A stretch of DNA of 21,502 nt from positions 1 through 21,502 of the forward strand of contig URGK01000044.1 in assembly GCA_900547295.1 (NCBI GenBank), in the 5' to 3' direction. Shown piece by piece: positions 1-6,321 of this stretch. Below the pieces are notes generated by a model. That model worked only from the letters and a program-made list of their open reading frames with translations, had not been told where the DNA came from and made no database searches. Origin of the DNA: an uncultured Eubacteriales bacterium (GTDB lineage Bacteria > Bacillota > Clostridia > Peptostreptococcales > Anaerovoracaceae). Within the stretch, counting starts at the first letter, position 1. Each line of letters starts with the position of its first letter. The translations under genes and the position numbers were made by a program.

Positions 1-13
1 GAAATAGGAAAGT

Positions 14-40
14 AAAAAAGCGTGGGTGACCGCGCTTTTA
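14..40 (-). terminator. Intrinsic terminator after the antitoxin/toxin-remnant unit
   Basis: A 10-bp stem (16-25 with 30-39, one G-U pair) with a GTGA loop is followed on the minus strand by a run of six T. It lies directly downstream of the toxin remnant's stop codon and ends that minus-strand transcript. Confidence 0.7.
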
Positions 41-154
41 ATATGTATTGATTTCAGCTATAATTTCACTTAAATTACGTCTGCTGTAAAGTATTCGCAG
101 AATTAGTATTCTGCTGTTTGACTCATCGGGCATATAAGAATGTTTAGAGTACAT
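38..154 (-). pseudogene. Truncated RelE/ParE-like toxin remnant (38 codons)
   Basis: This short frame starts at an ATG overlapping the last 11 bases of the antitoxin gene and ends just before the terminator. Its 38 residues include ILILRILYSRRN followed by LSEII, which resembles only the C-terminal beta-strand and final helix of RelE/ParE-superfamily toxins, where an I-x-R-I-L-x-x-R-R pattern is usual. A complete toxin of this family has about 85-100 residues, so the N-terminal and central parts are missing. The position immediately after a Phd/YefM antitoxin is where the toxin gene is expected. I infer an internal deletion that left the antitoxin intact. It could still be translated as a small peptide, but a working toxin is unlikely. 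The family call rests on a short match. Confidence 0.55.
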
Positions 155-401
155 ATCTGCTCCTTATATTATCAATAACAGATTTGCTGTCTGAAACACG
201 CCCCTTTTTGACATCCTCAATGCCTTCTATTATCATCTTGGCTTCGTATATTTTCCGTATGGTTCTTTCATAGTATTCAATATCCATAACCACGAGGCGT
301 CCGTAATCGTTTTTTGTTACAAATACGGGGCCGTTTTCCTCAGAGCAGCGGCGTTCTATATCTACTGTATCTTTTAATGCGCGCATAGGAATAATCTGCA
401 T
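144..401 (-). CDS. Phd/YefM-family antitoxin
   Basis: The 85-residue product begins MQIIPMRALKDT and continues with PVFVTKNDYGRLVVMDIEYYE, the usual N-terminal DNA-binding fold of Phd/YefM antitoxins (a strand ending in a K-N-x-x-G-R-x-V-V-M segment, then a helix). The rest is a charged helix typical of the toxin-neutralising tail. The start is well supported by AAAGGAGG about eight bases upstream. In this family the antitoxin binds its partner RNase or gyrase toxin and represses its own promoter. Here the following toxin reading frame is only a C-terminal remnant, so the antitoxin appears to be an orphan. A promoter and an inverted ATTGTG/CACAA-type motif lie just upstream and could be its operator. 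Confidence 0.8.
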   Translation of the reverse strand: MQIIPMRALKDTVDIERRCSEENGPVFVTKNDYGRLVVMDIEYYERTIRKIYEAKMIIEGIEDVKKGRVSDSKSVIDNIRSRYVL

Positions 402-426
402 AATAAAACCTCCTTTGTGTGGTTAT

Positions 427-455
427 ATTGTGCCTTTAATTTAGTCACAAGTCAA
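427..455 (-). promoter_or_regulatory. Promoter of the antitoxin gene with operator-like dyad
   Basis: On the minus strand TTGACT (450-455) and CACAAT (427-432) are separated by 17 bases, a good sigma-A-type promoter. The partly symmetrical elements ATTGTG (427-432) and CACAAG (446-451, plus-strand reading) overlap it and could be the antitoxin's own operator. The dyad is inference. Confidence 0.5.
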
Positions 456-494
456 TATGGTTGAAACTTTTGCTGTGTTCTTTGTGCAATCGTA

Positions 495-503
495 TGATAC
501 AAT
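495..503 (+). promoter_or_regulatory. Extended -10 promoter for the yjdF leader
   Basis: TGA followed by TACAAT forms an extended -10 element placed 6 bases before the first paired base of the riboswitch. No convincing -35 is visible at 17 bases, which is tolerable for extended -10 promoters. Confidence 0.35.
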
Positions 504-508
504 ATTAA

Positions 509-614
509 TGCAGAGATAAAAACACAGCTCCGGTTGGTAGTCCGGACGCACCTTACGGTGTCAGTAACCTGCCTCCTTGGTTGTCCGTTCTCTGTAATCA
601 CATAATTAAGGAGG
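509..614 (+). promoter_or_regulatory. yjdF-type riboswitch leader
   Basis: The leader folds as a closed multi-branch RNA. The outer stem pairs 509-516 with 589-596 (CAGAGA/TCTCTG core). Inside are a CCGG hairpin (about 529-546), a CACC-TTAC-GGTG hairpin (about 549-560) and an AACC/GGTT hairpin (566-569 with 579-582). It sits directly upstream of a YjdF protein gene, which is where the known yjdF RNA motif (reported to bind azaaromatic compounds) occurs. The loop of the last hairpin contains CCTCCTT (572-578), a perfect complement of the ribosome site AAGGAGG (608-614). Translation control by hiding the ribosome site is therefore likely. The assignment to this RNA class rests on position and layout, not on a covariance search. 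Confidence 0.8.
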
Positions 615-622
615 ATTTTCTG

Positions 623-1042
623 ATGGAAAAGACGACAAGCAAGCTTACAGTTATTTTTGAGGACCCTTTCTGGATAGGGCTTTACGAACGGCAGACAGGA
701 AGTCGGTATGAGGTTTGCAGAATTGTATTCGGAGCCGAGCCTAAGAATTATGATGTTGCAGAGTTTATGAGGAAAAACTGGCGGAGGCTGAAATTCAGCC
801 CGGCTGTATCCGGTGAGGCTCTAAATGAGCGCAGAGTAAATCCCAAGCGAATGCAGCGCGAGATAAGCAGGGCTATGAAGCAAAGAAGCATCAGCACCAA
901 GGCGCAGCAGGCGATAAGCCTTGCAAGAGAGCAAAACAAGCTGGAGAAGAAAAAGCGTTCCAAAGAACAGAAAGAGGCCGAAAAACAAAAGAAGCTTCTG
1001 ATACATCAGGAAAAGAAAAGACAAAAGCACAGGGGCCATTAA
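623..1042 (+). CDS. yjdF: YjdF family protein (DUF2992)
   Basis: The 139-residue protein has the YjdF family pattern: an N-terminal beta-rich part with FEDPFWIGLYER, then CRIVFGAEPKNY and LKFSPAV, followed by NPKRMQREI and a long, very basic C-terminal helix rich in K, E, Q and R, ending KHRGH. The first ATG of the open frame (581) lies inside the riboswitch and lacks a ribosome site; ATG 623 follows AAGGAGG by eight bases, so it is the likely start. The function of YjdF is not established. The family is typically under control of the yjdF riboswitch, which is present here, and is thought to be linked to detoxification of azaaromatic compounds. It is a single-gene transcript that ends at a terminator shared with the opposing leu operon. 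The extremely charged tail suggests nucleic acid or ribosome contact, but that is speculation. Confidence 0.88.
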   Translation: MEKTTSKLTVIFEDPFWIGLYERQTGSRYEVCRIVFGAEPKNYDVAEFMRKNWRRLKFSPAVSGEALNERRVNPKRMQREISRAMKQRSISTKAQQAISLAREQNKLEKKKRSKEQKEAEKQKKLLIHQEKKRQKHRGH

Positions 1043-1053
1043 CCTCTGTGCTT
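1025..1053. terminator. Bidirectional terminator between yjdF and leuB
   Basis: An 11-bp stem pairs 1025-1035 with 1043-1053 (one G-U pair) around a 7-base loop. It overlaps the yjdF stop codon. On the minus strand it is followed by TTTTGTCTTTTC, on the plus strand by a T-rich stretch, so it can end both converging transcripts. Confidence 0.75.
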
Positions 1054-1060
1054 GATTTGT

Positions 1061-2131
1061 TTATATGTTCTGCACTATTAGGCCTCCTATCTGCTCTGTA
1101 GTGGCAGGAAGTTTGCCCTCAGACATTATATCAGGAGTTCTGTAGCCTGCGGCAAGTGTTTTCTTTACGGCGTTTTCGATGGCGTCAGCCTCGTCTGACA
1201 GACCGAATGTGTATTTGAGCATCATAGCTGCCGAAAGGATTGTAGCCATAGGGTTTGCCTTGCCGGTGCCTGCAATATCAGGCGCAGAGCCGTGAACAGG
1301 CTCGTACATACCGAAATTGCCCTCTGCAAGAGAAGCCGACGGAAGCATTCCGAGAGATCCTGTAATCATACTTGCCTCATCTGAAAGAATATCTCCGAAT
1401 ATATTGCTTGTAACGATTACGTCAAACTGCTTCGGGTTATATACAAGCTGCATTGCGGTATTGTCCACATAGAAATTCTCAAGCTCAACCTCAGGATAAT
1501 TCTTTGCGACCTCTGCAACTGTTTTTCTCCACAGTCTGCTGCTTTCAAGGACATTGGCCTTGTCAACGCTTGTAACCTTTTTGTTTCTCTTCATTGCCAT
1601 ATCAAAGGCAACCTCTGCAATTCTCTTTACTTCGCCCTCTGAATACTGCTCTATGTCATAGGCTGCCTTGCCCATATTGGTATCCTTGTAGCCTCTTTCA
1701 CCGAAGTATATACCGCCTGTAAGCTCTCTTACTACCAGAAGATCAAGACCGCCCTCTACCTTTTCAGGTCTGATAGGGCAGGCGTCCTTGAGCTCGTCAA
1801 ACATTATTGCAGGGCGCAGGTTTGCAAACAGTCCCAGCTCTTTTCTTATTCCAAGCAGCGCTCTTTCAGGTCTTTTGTCACCTGGCAGGGAGTCCCATTT
1901 AGGACCGCCTACTGCGCCGAGAAGCACAGCATCGCTTTTTTTTGCAATATCTATTGTTTCCTGCGGCAGACATTCGCCCGCAGCATCTATTGCAGCGCCG
2001 CCTGCAAGAACCTGTGTGTAATTAAATTCGTGACCGTATTTGCCGCCTACGGCGTCGAGAACCTTAATCGCCTCGTTTATAACCTCAGGGCCTATGCCGT
2101 CGCCGGGTATTACAGCTATATTGTATTTCAT
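1061..2131 (-). CDS. leuB: 3-isopropylmalate dehydrogenase
   Basis: LeuB oxidatively decarboxylates 3-isopropylmalate to 4-methyl-2-oxopentanoate with NAD+, the last step specific to leucine before transamination. The 356-residue length is normal. Visible motifs include PGDGIGPEV (about 9-17), the substrate-recognition segment RALLGIRKELGLFANLRP (about 90-107), RELTGGIYFGERG (about 135-147), DKANVLESSRLWRK (about 191-204), the metal-binding Asp region NIFGDILSDEASM (about 243-255) and the NAD-binding EPVHGSAPDIAGTGKANP near residue 280. It is the last gene of leuACDB. The ribosome site TAGGAGG begins with the stop codon of leuD, which suggests translational coupling. A strong terminator follows. 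The family includes isocitrate and tartrate dehydrogenases, but context and motifs point clearly to LeuB. Confidence 0.97.
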   Translation of the reverse strand: MKYNIAVIPGDGIGPEVINEAIKVLDAVGGKYGHEFNYTQVLAGGAAIDAAGECLPQETIDIAKKSDAVLLGAVGGPKWDSLPGDKRPERALLGIRKELGLFANLRPAIMFDELKDACPIRPEKVEGGLDLLVVRELTGGIYFGERGYKDTNMGKAAYDIEQYSEGEVKRIAEVAFDMAMKRNKKVTSVDKANVLESSRLWRKTVAEVAKNYPEVELENFYVDNTAMQLVYNPKQFDVIVTSNIFGDILSDEASMITGSLGMLPSASLAEGNFGMYEPVHGSAPDIAGTGKANPMATILSAAMMLKYTFGLSDEADAIENAVKKTLAAGYRTPDIMSEGKLPATTEQIGGLIVQNI

Positions 2132-2140
2132 AACAACCTC

Positions 2141-2620
2141 CTATTTGATAGAATTAAGCAGTCCACCTGACTTAATAATGTTATTTATAAATTCAGGGAA
2201 CGGCATTGCCTTGTATTCAGTACCCTTAGTTATATCCTTTATGGTTCCTGTTTCAAAATCCACAGAAACCTCATCGCCCGCTTCGATAGCCTCTGCCGCT
2301 TCAGGACATTCTAAAATAGCAAGTCCGATGTTAATTGAGTTTCTGTAAAAAATTCTTGCAAAGGATTTGGCTATAACGCAGGAAATTCCCGATTCCTTGA
2401 TAGCGATAGGGGCGTGCTCTCTTGAGGAGCCGCAGCCGAAGTTCCAGCCTGCGACCATAATGTCGCCGTCCTTAACCTTGTTTACAAATTCCCTGTCTAT
2501 ATCCTCCATACAGTGGGATGCAAGCTCCTTGTGGTCTGCTGTGTTTAAATGTCTTGCAGGGATTATTACGTCTGTATCCACATTATCTCCGTATTTATGA
2601 ACAAAACCTTGTGCTTTCAT
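2141..2620 (-). CDS. leuD: 3-isopropylmalate dehydratase small subunit
   Basis: LeuD is the swivel-domain partner of LeuC; together they isomerise 2-isopropylmalate to 3-isopropylmalate. The 159-residue protein is of the short LeuD type that pairs with the roughly 420-residue LeuC found next to it. It carries YGDNVDTDVIIPARHL near the N-terminus and the substrate-binding loop FGCGSSREHAPIAIK (about 61-75). The start ATG lies two bases after the leuC stop, and the ribosome site AAGGAGG is inside the end of leuC, so the two subunits are translationally coupled. Homoaconitase or citraconate-type isomerase small subunits look similar; the leu operon settles the assignment. Confidence 0.96.
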   Translation of the reverse strand: MKAQGFVHKYGDNVDTDVIIPARHLNTADHKELASHCMEDIDREFVNKVKDGDIMVAGWNFGCGSSREHAPIAIKESGISCVIAKSFARIFYRNSINIGLAILECPEAAEAIEAGDEVSVDFETGTIKDITKGTEYKAMPFPEFINNIIKSGGLLNSIK

Positions 2621-2622
2621 TG

Positions 2623-3885
2623 CTACATTACCTCCTTGGGATCTGAGATTTTTCCTGTTACTGCTGATGCAGCGGCTACTGCAGGGCTTGCAAGGTATAC
2701 CTCTGATTTGGTATGTCCCATTCTGCCTACAAAGTTTCTGTTGGTGGTTGCAACGCAGCGCTCACCCTCTGCCAGTATACCCATATGTCCGCCAAGACAT
2801 GGTCCGCAGGTAGGAGTTGATACAACGCAGCCTGCATCAATGAATATGTCAAGGTAGCCCTTTGCTATACATTCCTTGTATATCTTCTGGGTTGCAGGAA
2901 TTATGATACATCTTACATCTCTTGCAACTGTTTTACCTTTAAGAATTTCGGCTGCCGTAGCCATATCTTCAATTCTGCCGTTGGTGCAGGAGCCGATTAC
3001 AACCTGATCTATTTTAACATCGCCTACATTGTCTATTGTCTTTGTGTTTTCAGGCAGGTGAGGGAATGAAACTGTTGATTTAAGCGAGGATAAATCAATT
3101 GTTACAGTCTGCGCATACTCTGCGTCATCATCGGGAGCATAAACCTTGTACTCTCCGTTTACTCTGCCATTCATATAGTTTTCTGTTACCTCATCAACCA
3201 TGAATATGCCGTTTTTGGCGCCGGCCTCTATAGCCATATTTGCAATGCACAGTCTGTCGTCCATTGAAAGTGAGGACAGACCCTCGCCCATAAATTCAAG
3301 GGATTTGTACAATGCGCCGTCAACGCCGATAGTTCCGATAAGATGCAGGATTACGTCCTTGCCCGAAACATATTTATTTAGCTTGCCTTTGAGCTCCACC
3401 TTGATTGCGGACGGAACCTTAAACCACGCGGTGCCTCTGGCCATACCTGCGGCCATATCAGTAGAGCCTACACCTGTTGAGAACGCTCCGAGAGCTCCGT
3501 ATGTACAGGTATGGGAGTCGGCTCCGATAATGCAGTCGCCTGCCTTGACAAGACCAAGCTCAGGAAGCAGGGCATGCTCAATACCCATATTGCCCACATC
3601 ATAGAAATTAACTATTTCGTGTTTTCTTGCGAAAATTCTTGTCTGCATACACTGCTGCGCAGCCTTGATGTCCTTGTTAGGTGTGAAATGGTCCATTACA
3701 AGAGCTATCTTTGATTTATCGAAAACCTCGGTAAATCCTGCTTTTTCAAATTCGTTAATAGCAACAGGGGCAGTAATATCATTTGCCAGAACCATATCAA
3801 GCTTTGCATCAATAAGCTGTCCGGCTTTAACCTGATCAAGCCCTGCGTGCGCCGCAAGAATTTTTTGTGTCATTGTCATTCCCAT
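2623..3885 (-). CDS. leuC: 3-isopropylmalate dehydratase large subunit
   Basis: This is the [4Fe-4S] aconitase-family subunit that acts with LeuD. The protein has 420 residues from the chosen start (MGMTMTQKIL), which follows AAGGAGG by eight bases; the open frame extends 17 codons further upstream into leuA, but without a ribosome site. Motifs include DHFTPNKD, GADSHTCTYGALGAFSTGVGS, the first cluster Cys in VIGSCTNGRIEDM and the other two in TPTCGPCLGGHMG, then RNFVGRMG. The length and layout match the shorter LeuC/HacA-type two-subunit enzymes of Clostridia and archaea. It starts 16 bases after the leuA stop, within the same transcript. Confidence 0.96.
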   Translation of the reverse strand: MGMTMTQKILAAHAGLDQVKAGQLIDAKLDMVLANDITAPVAINEFEKAGFTEVFDKSKIALVMDHFTPNKDIKAAQQCMQTRIFARKHEIVNFYDVGNMGIEHALLPELGLVKAGDCIIGADSHTCTYGALGAFSTGVGSTDMAAGMARGTAWFKVPSAIKVELKGKLNKYVSGKDVILHLIGTIGVDGALYKSLEFMGEGLSSLSMDDRLCIANMAIEAGAKNGIFMVDEVTENYMNGRVNGEYKVYAPDDDAEYAQTVTIDLSSLKSTVSFPHLPENTKTIDNVGDVKIDQVVIGSCTNGRIEDMATAAEILKGKTVARDVRCIIIPATQKIYKECIAKGYLDIFIDAGCVVSTPTCGPCLGGHMGILAEGERCVATTNRNFVGRMGHTKSEVYLASPAVAAASAVTGKISDPKEVM

Positions 3886-3901
3886 AATAATTTCCTCCTT
3901 G

Positions 3902-5593
3902 TTAGAATGCTCTGTTGATAGCGCTGATAAGAGCATTTATAGATGCATAGATAATATCGTTGTGTATGCCTACGCCCCAGAATGTTTCTCCATCTTTGGA
4001 GATTGCAACATATGATGCGGCTCTTGAGTTTGACTCTGATTCAAGCGCGTGCTCGTGATATGTTACGAAGTCGTATTCCAGACTGTAGTGGCTGCTTCTG
4101 AGAGCTGTGGTAACAGCGTCGAGTCTGCCGTTTCCCTCGCCCTTGAGTGAGAGATGCTCTCCGTAGATGGTAGCCTCTATGCTTACCTTCATTATATCAT
4201 TTTCTCCTCTGGAGAAGGTAGCATCCTCTATGCTGATTTTATCTTTTCTGTTGACATACTGCTGCTGGAATATCCTGTGGATTTCAGCAGGGGACAGCTC
4301 CTTGTGAGCTTCGTCTGATATATGCTTCATCAGATAGCCGATTTCCTCTCTCATCTTCTTAGGAATATCGTATCCGTAGTTTGTTTCAAGTACATAGGCC
4401 ACGCCGCCCTTGCCGGACTGGCTGTTTATTCTGATTACATCGGCCTCGTATTCTCTGCCTACATCATGCGGATCTATCAGCAGGTAAGGGCACGACCACT
4501 TGTCAGGGTGATTTGTTTCAATATGGTGCATTCCCTTGGCAATAGCGTCCTGATGTGAGCCTGAGAATGCGGCGAATACCAGACTGCCGCCGTAAGGCTG
4601 ACGAGGGCTGACCTTGAGGTCTGTAAATTTTTCATACATTTCAACGACCTTAGGCATATCCGAGAAGTCAAGCTGCGGATCTACGCCGTGTGAAAACAGG
4701 TTCATGGCAACTGTAAGTATATCGGCATTGCCTGTACGCTCGCCGTTTCCAAACAGTGTGCCCTCAACTCTGTCGCCGCCTGCCAGCATGCCAAGCTCGC
4801 AGTCTGCAACTGCGGTTCCTCTGTCATTGTGAGGATGCAGCGATACGATTACGTTTTCTCTGCAGTGGAGGTTTTTGCTCATGTATTCAACCTGTGAGGC
4901 ATATACGTGAGGCATTGACATCTCAACTGTTGCAGGAAGATTGATTATTGTTTTTCTTTCGGGACACGGCTGCCATATGTCGATAACTGCATTGCACACC
5001 TCAAGCGCGTAATCAACCTCTGTGCCTGTAAAGCTTTCAGGGGAATACTCGAATGTGAAGTGTGTGTCTCCCGGGAAGCTGTCCGCATATTTTTTGACAA
5101 GCTCTGCTCCGTCTGTCGCTATTTTTTTGATTTCGTCCTTTGATTTTCTGAAAACCTGCTCTCTTTGCGCCACAGAAGTGGAGTTGTACAGGTGGACTAT
5201 TGCGTTTTTGACGCCCTCAAGGGACTTGAAAGTCTTGTCGATTATGTGCTCCCTTGACTGTGTCAGTACCTGTATTGTCACATCATCGGGTATGAGATTT
5301 TTTTCTATTAATGTACGAAGAAATTCATATTCAGTTTCTGAGGCAGCAGGAAATCCCACTTCTATCTCCTTGAAACCCAGCTGACACAGATATTCAAAGA
5401 ATTCCAGTTTTTCTTCAAGGCTCATTGGAACTATAAGGGCCTGATTGCCGTCGCGCAGGTCTACGCTGCACCAGATAGGCGGCCTGTCCATATGGTCTTT
5501 TTTAACCCAGTCGTATGACGGGACGGGAGGCATAAAATATCCGACCTCGTATTTAGTATGATTTTTCATTCCTTTGATGTTATCGCTTGCCAT
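3902..5593 (-). CDS. leuA: 2-isopropylmalate synthase (yeast/actinobacterial type)
   Basis: LeuA condenses acetyl-CoA with 3-methyl-2-oxobutanoate, the committed leucine step, and is normally inhibited by leucine. The product has 563 residues from MASDNIKG. An earlier in-frame ATG lies within the attenuator stem and lacks a ribosome site, whereas AAAGGAC precedes the chosen start. The TIM-barrel carries WCSVDLRDGNQALIVPM (about 40-56), the metal-binding HPHNDRGTAVADCELG and GNGERTGNADI. The C-terminal part, from about residue 430, matches the LeuA dimer/regulatory domain (SIEATIYGEHLSLKGEGNGRLDA). The length and N-terminal Pro-rich segment place it in the long IPMS2 group rather than the 510-residue enterobacterial form. 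Citramalate synthase was considered, but sequence and operon favour LeuA. It is the first structural gene behind the leader-peptide attenuator. Confidence 0.96.
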   Translation of the reverse strand: MASDNIKGMKNHTKYEVGYFMPPVPSYDWVKKDHMDRPPIWCSVDLRDGNQALIVPMSLEEKLEFFEYLCQLGFKEIEVGFPAASETEYEFLRTLIEKNLIPDDVTIQVLTQSREHIIDKTFKSLEGVKNAIVHLYNSTSVAQREQVFRKSKDEIKKIATDGAELVKKYADSFPGDTHFTFEYSPESFTGTEVDYALEVCNAVIDIWQPCPERKTIINLPATVEMSMPHVYASQVEYMSKNLHCRENVIVSLHPHNDRGTAVADCELGMLAGGDRVEGTLFGNGERTGNADILTVAMNLFSHGVDPQLDFSDMPKVVEMYEKFTDLKVSPRQPYGGSLVFAAFSGSHQDAIAKGMHHIETNHPDKWSCPYLLIDPHDVGREYEADVIRINSQSGKGGVAYVLETNYGYDIPKKMREEIGYLMKHISDEAHKELSPAEIHRIFQQQYVNRKDKISIEDATFSRGENDIMKVSIEATIYGEHLSLKGEGNGRLDAVTTALRSSHYSLEYDFVTYHEHALESESNSRAASYVAISKDGETFWGVGIHNDIIYASINALISAINRAF

Positions 5594-5613
5594 AATAAAA
5601 AGTCCTTTCGTAT

Positions 5614-5656
5614 AAAACAAAAGCCCTGTTCCCAACATTAAATCAGAAACAAGGCT
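5614..5656 (-). terminator. leu operon attenuator terminator
   Basis: On the minus strand AGCCTTGTTTC (5656-5646) pairs with GGAACAGGGCT (5632-5622), 11 bp with two G-U pairs, followed by TTTTGTTTT. It stands between the leucine leader peptide and leuA, so termination here would prevent leuACDB transcription when leucine is plentiful. I did not find a clear competing antiterminator by eye. Confidence 0.75.
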
Positions 5657-5719
5657 GAATGTATAATAAAATATAAAGAGAATCTTAAAAAAGTGTTGAG
5701 AATGTCTAATGCTATATAA

Positions 5720-5758
5720 TTATGAATCACAAGTGAGGCATAAGAGTAGTAATAACAT
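5720..5758 (-). CDS. leuL: leu operon leader peptide
   Basis: A 12-codon frame reads MLLLLLCLTCDS, with five consecutive leucine codons of mixed type (TTA TTA CTA CTC TTA) and a sixth after one Cys. It is preceded by AAAGGAG seven bases before the ATG and lies about 35 bases after the promoter. Six leucines in twelve residues, a good ribosome site, and a terminator hairpin between it and leuA together fit a classical attenuation leader: ribosomes short of charged tRNA-Leu stall on the Leu run and allow read-through. Leader peptides with this job are known from enterobacteria and from Lactococcus leu/ilv; in Clostridia a T-box would be more usual. Cysteine codons nearby may be incidental. Confidence 0.82.
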   Translation of the reverse strand: MLLLLLCLTCDS

Positions 5759-5791
5759 TAAATTTCTCCTTTCTTCTTAACTGATACGATT

Positions 5792-5820
5792 ATTCTATAC
5801 CGTTTTGTCCGGTAAGTCAA
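5792..5820 (-). promoter_or_regulatory. leuACDB promoter with a palindromic spacer
   Basis: TTGACT (5815-5820) and TAGAAT (5792-5797) are 17 bases apart on the minus strand. The whole spacer is itself an inverted repeat: TACCG (5810-5814) and CGGTA (5798-5802) around GACAAAA. Such a dyad between -35 and -10 is a good place for a repressor, so initiation control may add to attenuation. Confidence 0.75.
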
Positions 5821-5832
5821 TATATTTTTGTG

Positions 5833-5854
5833 AAAAAACACAATATTTTTTGTG
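5833..5854 (-). terminator. Weak terminator after the ACT gene
   Basis: A 5-bp CACAA/TTGTG stem (5850-5854 with 5839-5843) is followed by six T on the minus strand, 25 bases after the ACT-protein stop codon. The stem is short and A/T-rich, so some read-through into the leu operon is possible. Confidence 0.45.
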
Positions 5855-5878
5855 CTGATATATTATACAGCAACAAAA

Positions 5879-6310
5879 TTACATATTGTCAATGTCCGCC
5901 GGAGTCAGAATTCGTATTTTTTCAGATTCAAGCAGGTTTTCCACTTCCGAAGCGTCATCAACTCTGACAACAAGATAAGCCTTGTTTTCTGTGCGGGTGA
6001 GAAAAGCGTACATGTATTCCATATTTATATCTCTTTCGGCAAACAGCCTGACTATCTCGGCAAGACCGCCGGGCCTGTCGTTTATCTCAACGCCTACAAC
6101 ATCGTTGATGGTTGCGACAAATCCGTTTTTTTCAAGCAGCGCCTTTGCTTTATGGGGATCTCTGACGATCAGACGCAGTATTCCGAATTCACTTGTGTCA
6201 GCAATAGACAGCGCCCTTATATCTATACCCGCTTTTGCAAGTATATCTGTTATTTCTCTTAATTTTCCTTCTTTGTTTTCGACGAAAACCGATAACTGTT
6301 TAATAGCCAT
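5879..6310 (-). CDS. Tandem ACT-domain protein
   Basis: The 143-residue protein consists of two ACT domains in tandem. The first (about 1-70) starts MAIKQLSVFVENKEGKL and has the usual L-x-x-I-T-x-x-L-A-x-A-G-I-D-I pattern; the second (about 71-143) has GVEINDRPGGLAEIVRLFAE and INMEYMYAFL. ACT domains bind amino acids, so this is probably a small ligand sensor or regulatory subunit without catalytic residues of its own. The gene follows the phenylacetate-CoA ligase by 11 bases, with the ribosome site TAGGAGG starting at the ligase stop codon. This ligase-ACT pair is a recurring arrangement in anaerobes, often beside indolepyruvate oxidoreductase genes. The ligand is unknown; Phe or another aromatic residue would suit the Phe T-box in front of the operon. 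Confidence 0.85.
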   Translation of the reverse strand: MAIKQLSVFVENKEGKLREITDILAKAGIDIRALSIADTSEFGILRLIVRDPHKAKALLEKNGFVATINDVVGVEINDRPGGLAEIVRLFAERDINMEYMYAFLTRTENKAYLVVRVDDASEVENLLESEKIRILTPADIDNM

Positions 6311-6321
6311 TGCTTTACCTC

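Noticed and set aside
3902..5593. Citramalate synthase as an alternative for leuA
   Set aside because: The length, N-terminus and C-terminal domain match the long 2-isopropylmalate synthase group, and the gene heads leuACDB behind a leucine leader peptide.
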